This document shows, piece by piece, positions 60,182-64,000 of a stretch of DNA of 64,000 nt; position 1 is the stretch's first letter; each line of letters starts with the position of its first letter. The notes under the pieces were generated by a model. The model worked only from the letters and a program-made list of their open reading frames with translations, did not search any database and was not told the DNA's origin. Source of the DNA: Acidobacteriota bacterium (GTDB lineage: Bacteria > Acidobacteriota > Vicinamibacteria > Vicinamibacterales > CAVVIG01); the NCBI GenBank assembly GCA_018268955.1, contig JAFDVO010000004.1, positions 1 through 64,000 on the forward strand. Direction: 5' to 3'. The position numbers were made by a program, and so were the translations under genes.

Positions 60182-60754
60182 ATGGACACAGACTCCTCGG
60201 TCGAACTCATTCGGCGTGCCCAATCGGGAGACGAAGACGCGCTCGGGCAGCTCTTCGAGCGTCACCTGCCCGACCTGCGACGATGGGCGCACGGTCGCTT
60301 GCCGCAGTTCGCGCGCGACCTCGCGGACACGCACGACCTCGTCCAGGACGCCATGAAGCGCACCGTGATGAACTTCACGCGCTTCGAATACCGCGGGGAA
60401 GGGGCGCTGCGCGCCTACCTGCACCAGGCGGTGGTCAACCAGGTCTACGACCACGTTCGTCGCGTCGGGCGCCGACCGCTGCAGGGGGACCTCGAGGAGG
60501 GGCTGGCCGACGGCGGACGCTCCCCCCTCGAAGCGGCCATCGACGGGCAGACGCGTGAACGGTTCGAAGCGGCCATGGCCCAACTGGCCGTGGACGACCA
60601 GCAGGCGGTCCGGGCCCGTCTCGAACAGGGGCTCAGCTACGACGAGATTGCGACGCTGGTCGGCAAGCCGTCGGCCGACGCCGCCCGAATGGCGGTTGCG
60701 CGCGCGGTCAAGCGGCTCGCCACGCTGATGGCCGCAACTAGCGGCCAGGCATGA
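60182..60754 (+). CDS. ECF-type RNA polymerase sigma factor
   Basis: 190 residues. Region 2: LIRRAQSGDEDALGQLFERH, DLADTHDLVQDAMKRTV and FRRYEYRG-like GALRAYLHQAVVNQVYDHVRR. Region 4: LSYDEIATLVGKPSADAARMAVARAVKRL. It has no anti-sigma partner, but a Ser/Thr kinase gene lies downstream on the opposite strand, converging after a small repeat. In several phyla ECF factors near such kinases are controlled by phosphorylation; here that is inference. A weak ribosome binding site precedes the ATG. Confidence 0.82.
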   Translation: MDTDSSVELIRRAQSGDEDALGQLFERHLPDLRRWAHGRLPQFARDLADTHDLVQDAMKRTVMNFTRFEYRGEGALRAYLHQAVVNQVYDHVRRVGRRPLQGDLEEGLADGGRSPLEAAIDGQTRERFEAAMAQLAVDDQQAVRARLEQGLSYDEIATLVGKPSADAARMAVARAVKRLATLMAATSGQA

Positions 60755-60756
60755 CG

Positions 60757-60788
60757 TGCATTCCTGCATTCCTGCATTTCTGCATTAC
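60757..60788. repeat. Tandem repeat CTGCATTC-type
   Basis: Three to four copies of TGCATTCC/TGCATTTC between the ECF gene and the kinase gene; the complementary strand reads GCAGGAAT as at 42938-42957. Confidence 0.65.
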
Positions 60789-60802
60789 AGGTTCTTCTCG
60801 CG

Positions 60803-63241
60803 TCAGACCGTCCCTGACCACCGTCTCCAGCCGCGTAGCGCCAGATCCTCGAGGTGGCGCGGGTGATCCTGCAACTGCTGGATGACCGGATTGAAGTAGT
60901 TGAAGGGAGAGGCCCCGTCCTCGTTGGCCCGGTCCTGCCACGCGAAGGCCCGATCGAGATCGCCAAGGCCCGCGTAGATGTACGTGAACGCGTGCGGCGG
61001 GATGTAGGTGTCGGCCATCCGCGAATCGAGCTCGGACAGCAGGGCACGGGCATCGTCCTCACGACCGGCCCGCGCGAAGAAATTGCCGAGCAGGCCGAGA
61101 TAGAACGGAGCGCGGTTGGACATGGCCGCGGCCCTCGAGAGCAGGTCGATGGCTTCGTCCAGTTGCCCCTGCACGGCGCGGCACATCCCCTTCACATAGA
61201 GCCCGATGATGAAGTTTGGCTGCGCCTCCAGCGCGCGATCGCACTCGACGGCCCCCTCGTCGAACTGCCCCGCCATGAAGCACGCGTAGCCGGCCCCACT
61301 GTTCACGAGTGGTGACTGGTCGTCAATCGCCTGCGCCTCGCGCGCGAGCCGGACCGCTTCGGGGAGGTTGCCGAGAATCGCCTGAATCCAGGAGTGATAG
61401 ATCCGCGGCAGCGCCTGCGTGCGATCGAGCTCGACCGCGCGTTCGAGGTGCCGCATCGCACGTGGCATGTCCCAGTCACGCCCGGTCGCCACCAGCCCGA
61501 GCGAGGTCTGCACTTCCGGGACGTCCGGGTCGATCTGCATGGCACGCCGCGCTGCGGTCGACGCCATCGAGAACGCATCCGAGGGGCGCATCAGCGAGTA
61601 GAGGCCGAGGAACGCGTAGACGTCCGCCAGGCCCGCATGCGCGAGGGCGTACCCGGCATCCTCCGCGATGGCGCGAGTGAAGCAGTCGATGGCCGTCGCC
61701 AGGCCGCCGTGGTACCGACGGCTCCAGTTGAATCGCCCCTTGAGATACAGGTGGTACGCGCGCGGGTTGTCGGTGTGCCGAGCCCCGAGGACGCGCTGCT
61801 GCAGTTCACCGGCCGAGAGGCGGAACCGCTCGACCACGCGACGCGCGATGTCATCCTGCACCGCGAACACATCGTCCATCGTGCGGCCGTAGCGCTCCGA
61901 CCAGAGCAGGAATCCGTCGGCCCCGTTCACCAGCCGAGCCGAGACGCGCAGCTGGCTCCCGCTCTTGCTCACGGTGCCTTCGAGCACGGTGGTCGCATCG
62001 AGTTCGCGGCAGAGCGTCTGCAGATCGACCTGGTGCCCCTGGAACCGCATGGCCGCCGTGCGGGAGACAACGCGGAGGCCGCGGACCTGGCCGAAGGCGG
62101 TCACCAGTTCCTCCGCGAGCCCTTCGCTGAAGTAGTCCAGCTCGGCGTCAGGCCCGACATTGGAAAACGGGAGCACCAGGATCGAAGGCAGGTCTCGCGC
62201 CGGCGAGGCCTGCAGCGCGAACGACTCGGCCTGCACGCCAAGGTTCATCGAACGGACCAGCGCATCCTGCATGGCGCCCGCGCTCCTGAACCTCCGTGCG
62301 GGATCGCGCTCGATCGCCCGGCAGATCACCTGCACGAACGCGTCGGGCAGGTCGGGACGCAGGTCGGCCAGCGGACGCGACGCGCGCTGATGGTGGCCCT
62401 CACGGATCTCCTCGATGGAGCGTCCTTCGATCGGAAAGCGTCGGCTGACCAGGTTGAACAGGAGCACGCCGAGGCTGTAGACGTCGCTCGCCACCGACGC
62501 CGCACCACCCTCGAAGATCTCGGGGGCGAGATACAGCGGCGTGCCGGTCATGGTGCGCGTGAACGATGCCCGATCGTTGAGGTTGCCGACACCGCCGAAA
62601 TCCATGAGGACGACCCGACCGCCCACCGCGCGCATGACGTTCTGCGTCTTGATGTCGCGATGGACCAGCCCGGCGCGATGTACGGCCGCCACGGCGCCGC
62701 ACAGGTCGAACCCGATCAGCGCCGCCTCGCTGGCGCTGAACACGCCGCGTTCGTCGAGCGCCGCCTTGAGCGTCAGCCCCTCGATGAACTCCATCGACAG
62801 GCCGATGGCGTCGTCATGTTCGTCGATGCCGTGGATGCGCACCACGTTGGGATGCGTGACGCGGGCGAGCAGGCGCCCCTCCTGCAGCACCGCCTCGATC
62901 GGCGCGACGTCACCCCGCCGGTGCAGCACCTTCAGCGCCACTTCACGCTCGAGCCCGCGGTCCCAGGCGAGGTAGACCGTCGCGAAGGAGCCGCGACCGA
63001 TCTCGCGCCGGATCTCGAGCGGTCCCCACTGGCTGCCCGGAGCCAGGCCGGGTGGACGCGGCGCAGGTCGATGCCCCTCGGTCCGTGACGCGACGATGGC
63101 GGCGATGGCCCTCAGTTCACGGATGATCGACGAGTCGTCTGGCGAAGCATCCGCGGCGGCACGGTCCCAGTCGACCGAACCGGAGTCGGCCACGGCCGCA
63201 GCGAGGTCCAGGAGGTCCGGGTCGTCGTCAGGGATGGCCAT
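60803..63241 (-). CDS. Ser/Thr protein kinase with TolB-like and TPR domains
   Basis: 812 residues. Kinase domain (about 75-340): IGRGSFATV, catalytic Lys at about 104 (VALKVL), VHRDIKTQN, LMDFGG and LAPEIFEGG. A TolB/FlgO-like domain follows (about 365-480: ILVLPFSNVGPDAELDYFSE), then TPR repeats (about 500-790). No membrane segment is evident. The layout is frequent in Acidobacteriota and related groups, often with an ECF sigma factor next door, as here. The start at 63241 was chosen; the upstream frame is not kinase-like. The enzyme probably regulates transcription or metabolism via phosphorylation. Confidence 0.9.
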   Translation of the reverse strand: MAIPDDDPDLLDLAAAVADSGSVDWDRAAADASPDDSSIIRELRAIAAIVASRTEGHRPAPRPPGLAPGSQWGPLEIRREIGRGSFATVYLAWDRGLEREVALKVLHRRGDVAPIEAVLQEGRLLARVTHPNVVRIHGIDEHDDAIGLSMEFIEGLTLKAALDERGVFSASEAALIGFDLCGAVAAVHRAGLVHRDIKTQNVMRAVGGRVVLMDFGGVGNLNDRASFTRTMTGTPLYLAPEIFEGGAASVASDVYSLGVLLFNLVSRRFPIEGRSIEEIREGHHQRASRPLADLRPDLPDAFVQVICRAIERDPARRFRSAGAMQDALVRSMNLGVQAESFALQASPARDLPSILVLPFSNVGPDAELDYFSEGLAEELVTAFGQVRGLRVVSRTAAMRFQGHQVDLQTLCRELDATTVLEGTVSKSGSQLRVSARLVNGADGFLLWSERYGRTMDDVFAVQDDIARRVVERFRLSAGELQQRVLGARHTDNPRAYHLYLKGRFNWSRRYHGGLATAIDCFTRAIAEDAGYALAHAGLADVYAFLGLYSLMRPSDAFSMASTAARRAMQIDPDVPEVQTSLGLVATGRDWDMPRAMRHLERAVELDRTQALPRIYHSWIQAILGNLPEAVRLAREAQAIDDQSPLVNSGAGYACFMAGQFDEGAVECDRALEAQPNFIIGLYVKGMCRAVQGQLDEAIDLLSRAAAMSNRAPFYLGLLGNFFARAGREDDARALLSELDSRMADTYIPPHAFTYIYAGLGDLDRAFAWQDRANEDGASPFNYFNPVIQQLQDHPRHLEDLALRGWRRWSGTV

Positions 63242-63396
63242 GGTCCGATAATCTACCCTCTGGCTCGGCCGTGCGTGCGCATTTCGTGTGGCCGACGTTC
63301 TGTTCCGATGGACACCGGCTCGCATGTGGCCGGACGAAGCGACGTAGCATTGAGAGCCGCGCGACCGCGGCAGCACGATCCTGAGGAGATCCCAGC

Positions 63397-64000
63397 ATGG
63401 CGCTCTATGCCTTCGACGGCACCTGGAACGAAGCGAAGACGACCGAAGACCCGCGATACGAGAACACCAACGTGGTCCGGTTCTACAACGCGTACTCGCA
63501 GCGAACGCCTCCAGGCAGCAACTTCTATGTGGCTGGCGTCGGCACCCGCTACGACACGCTGGGCCGTGTGCTCGGTGGCGCGTTCGGGCTCGGTGAGCTC
63601 TCCCGCATCAAGGAAGGCTTCGACCACCTGTGTCGTCGCTGGGCCGCGGGCGATACCACCATCGACGTCGTCGGATTCAGCCGGGGCGCGGCGACGACGC
63701 TGGACTTCTGCCATTACCTGCAGGAGCGCGGTATCCGGCACCCGGAGACGGGAGAGATGCTCGACGCGGATCCGCAGATCCGCTTCCTCGGCGTGTGGGA
63801 TACCGTGGCGGCCTTCGGCCTCGGGAACCTGGGCAACGAGGTCCTCAACTTCGGCCATCACCTGACGCTGCCGCAGAAGAACCTGAAGTACTGCTTCCAC
63901 GCGCTGGCGCTGGACGAGCGTCGGCTCTCCTTCCTGCCCACGCGGCTGCCTGGCGCCTGCGAGGTCTGGTTCCGCGGGGTCCACTCCGACATCGGAGGCG
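63397..64000 (+). CDS. DUF2235 alpha/beta hydrolase, N-terminal part
   Basis: 201 residues are visible; the frame runs off the right edge. MALYAFDGTWNEAKTTEDPR is a DUF2235 start; the nucleophile elbow is GFSRGAA at about residues 93-99, and LGVWDTVAAFG and RGVHSDIGG are the other hallmarks. Members include Tle1 phospholipase effectors and other secreted or housekeeping hydrolases. GAGGAG precedes the ATG. No secretion genes are visible nearby, so its target cannot be said. Confidence 0.88.
   Translation, partial: MALYAFDGTWNEAKTTEDPRYENTNVVRFYNAYSQRTPPGSNFYVAGVGTRYDTLGRVLGGAFGLGELSRIKEGFDHLCRRWAAGDTTIDVVGFSRGAATTLDFCHYLQERGIRHPETGEMLDADPQIRFLGVWDTVAAFGLGNLGNEVLNFGHHLTLPQKNLKYCFHALALDERRLSFLPTRLPGACEVWFRGVHSDIGG

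Overview
The window is a GC-rich bacterial chromosome segment (roughly two-thirds G+C by eye) from a Gram-negative organism: it encodes an EnvC-type amidase activator, MltG, a soluble lytic transglycosylase and a predicted outer-membrane barrel. The mix of genes (many two-component ABC exporters and PKD/PEGA/TPR proteins, a kinase with TolB-like and TPR parts beside an ECF sigma factor, a bacterial HerA-NurA pair) and the many short-period tandem repeats in gene gaps suggest an Acidobacteriota member, perhaps the Vicinamibacteria lineage. That placement is inference; no rRNA gene is present.

Layout. 1-5.1 kb: tlyA (partial) and nadK face mltG and ruvX; envC and an S41 protease-like gene form an envelope pair. 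5.1-8.8 kb: a clear sigma-70 promoter, tRNA-Val(GAC), then thrS-infC-rpmI-rplT, closed by a strong intrinsic terminator. infC appears to start at an AUC codon. 8.9-16.8 kb: pheS-pheT, a small coiled-coil gene and zapA, 6S RNA, rny, thiL, a DUF2062 membrane protein and a 3D-domain protein. 16.9-28 kb: a heterodimeric ABC exporter, an OFA-type MFS transporter, an outer-membrane protein, an aminotransferase, Slt and a GAF/coiled-coil protein. 28-35 kb: an FG-GAP-like protein, a B12-type radical SAM enzyme, DedA, a DegT aminotransferase, a family-2 glycosyltransferase and two divergent paralogous PKD lipoproteins.

35-37 kb: two tiny basic proteins, tmRNA (minus strand, tag ADTDYALAA) with a partial duplication of its 3' end, and a Phd/VapC-like toxin-antitoxin pair. 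37-43.7 kb: a glucose dehydrogenase plus GH63-like glucosidase operon, an MFS exporter, a membrane protein and a PEGA protein. 43.9-46.9 kb: an HDOD protein and a GGDEF-EAL protein (c-di-GMP signalling). 47-53.9 kb: a tightly coupled nurA-herA-sbcD-sbcC operon, a DNA-end-processing set that resembles the archaeal Mre11-Rad50-HerA-NurA group. 54-64 kb: a PEGA-like small protein, a 963-aa unrecognised protein behind a sigma factor, an SAM methyltransferase, a J-domain protein, an ECF sigma factor, a large Ser/Thr kinase and the start of a DUF2235 hydrolase.

The most interesting points are the AUC start of infC, the apparently inactive S41 protein, the four-gene resection operon with an unusual HerA P-loop, the sigma factor plus 963-aa protein, and the tandem-repeat families that fill many intergenic gaps.
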